This document shows positions 6,303-6,627 of a DNA stretch of 6,627 nt, piece after piece (position 1 is the first letter of the stretch; the number at the start of each line of letters is the position of its first letter). Under the pieces are notes generated by a model that was not told the DNA's origin, did not search any database, and saw only the letters and a program-made list of their open reading frames with translations. Source of the stretch: Candidatus Altimarinota bacterium (GTDB lineage: Bacteria; Patescibacteriota; Gracilibacteria; BD1-5; UBA6164). Made by a program: the position numbers and the translations under genes. The stretch lies in assembly GCA_027062145.1 (NCBI GenBank), contig JAMOTX010000024.1:1-6627 (forward strand), given 5' to 3'.

Positions 6303-6627
6303 ATATCATACTCATTCCCTTATTCTTTCTAACATTGATTTATCAACATCACTTATATTTTTAGGCATAATAGCTTCTACTTTTACAATCAAATTACCTT
6401 CTCTACCCGGTTCTTTTTTACCAAATCATTTAACTCTAAATTTACTTCATGGTTTAGTTGAAGGTGGTATTTTAAGTTTAGCTGTATTACCATAAACTCA
6501 TTTTACTTCTATTTTACAACCTAATATTAAATCAAAAATAGGCACTTCATAAGTTTTTTCAAAATCTAAACTAACAGGCTCTTCTTTTTTTGTTTTAGTT
6601 CTAGTATTTTGTTCTCATCAAAATGGA
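6300..6627 (-). CDS. dnaJ: C-terminal part of DnaJ/Hsp40 co-chaperone (partial)
   Basis: The frame enters at the right edge of the window and ends at TAA 6302..6300, giving 108 complete codons. It begins P-F-G-G-E-Q-N, the end of a Gly/Phe-type linker. The DnaJ C-terminal substrate-binding region follows: L-D-F-E-K-T-Y-E-V-P-I-F-D-L-I-L-G-C, then V-Y-G-N-T-A-K-L-K-I-P-P-S-T-K-P-G-S-K-F-R-V-K-G-F-G and R-E-G-N-L-I-V-K-V. TGA encodes the conserved glycines of P-G-S and V-K-G, while F-G-K, P-G-R and E-G-N use GGT. DnaJ stimulates the DnaK ATPase and delivers unfolded clients. The linker runs directly into the first beta domain with no visible zinc-finger cysteines, which resembles CbpA-type more than full-length DnaJ, but the J domain is outside the window. 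It is not adjacent to the hsp20 operon. Confidence 0.88.

Noticed and set aside
1..6627. Region of decayed pseudogenes full of TGA stops
   Set aside because: The only interrupting codon is TGA, never TAA or TAG, and it falls on conserved glycines of intact families. This is recoding, not decay.
1..6627. TGA as tryptophan (Mycoplasma-type code 4)
   Set aside because: TGA sits at invariant glycines such as Hsp20 G-x-F-x-R and RluD D-T-T-G, and TGG is used normally for Trp.
1..6627. tRNA or rRNA genes, CRISPR arrays, insertion sequences
   Set aside because: No cloverleaf-like GC-richer segment, no regularly spaced repeats and no transposase motifs were seen. Nearly all bases are covered by genes and their terminators.
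6300..6627. Chaperone cluster formed by hsp20 and dnaJ
   Set aside because: They are about 3 kb apart, in separate transcription units with pilC, rluD-type and recO genes between them, so proximity alone does not show a shared module.

Overview
This is an extremely AT-rich, gene-dense bacterial chromosome segment in which TGA is read as glycine (translation table 25). That code is known from the candidate phyla Gracilibacteria and Absconditabacteria (SR1), so the window most likely comes from one of these small-genome Patescibacteria (CPR). The assignment rests on the sequence. Every real gene carries in-frame TGA codons, and they fall on glycines conserved in the families: the Hsp20 E-x-x-x-G-x-F-x-R motif, RecO T-K-G, GspF G-E-x-T-G-K-L, RluD H-R-L-D-x-D-T-T-G and DnaJ P-G-S. 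TGG still serves for tryptophan, in one place directly next to TGA (Hsp20 F-W-G). Under the standard code all of these genes look shattered and only shadow frames remain.

Layout, left to right. (1) On the plus strand are the 3' end of a secreted beta-rich protein (1..160), a terminator, and a 456-aa surface protein (264..1634) with a signal peptide, a WxL-binding/DUF916-like ectodomain, one membrane helix and a cytoplasmic zinc ribbon. (2) On the minus strand is a tight three-gene run: a small heat-shock protein (2612..3034), a small YtxH-like glycine/lysine protein starting at GTG (2345..2596), and a secreted six-cysteine protein (1652..2341). (3) On the plus strand is a PilC/GspF inner-membrane protein of type IV pili (3164..4288). 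(4) On the minus strand are an unrecognised 132-aa acidic protein (5267..5665) and an RluD-family pseudouridine synthase (4318..5256). (5) On the plus strand is a short RecO that can only start at TTG (5747..6292). (6) On the minus strand is the C-terminal end of DnaJ (6300 to beyond the window end).

Transcription units alternate strand. Each of the three convergent junctions holds one symmetric, nearly GC-free stem-loop that overlaps or abuts both stop codons and probably ends transcription from both sides. A fourth terminator at 173..208 shares the same stem base. The two divergent junctions (3035..3163 and 5666..5746) hold candidate back-to-back promoters. No start codon is preceded by a recognisable Shine-Dalgarno sequence. 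No gene-free stretch exceeds about 130 bases. I see no RNA gene, insertion sequence or CRISPR array.

The gene content is mostly housekeeping: pilus assembly, chaperones, rRNA modification and recombination repair. The least ordinary parts are the surface protein with a cytoplasmic zinc ribbon, the hsp20/ytxH/six-cysteine operon, and the uniform terminator family. I found no clear evidence for a wholly new multi-gene system.
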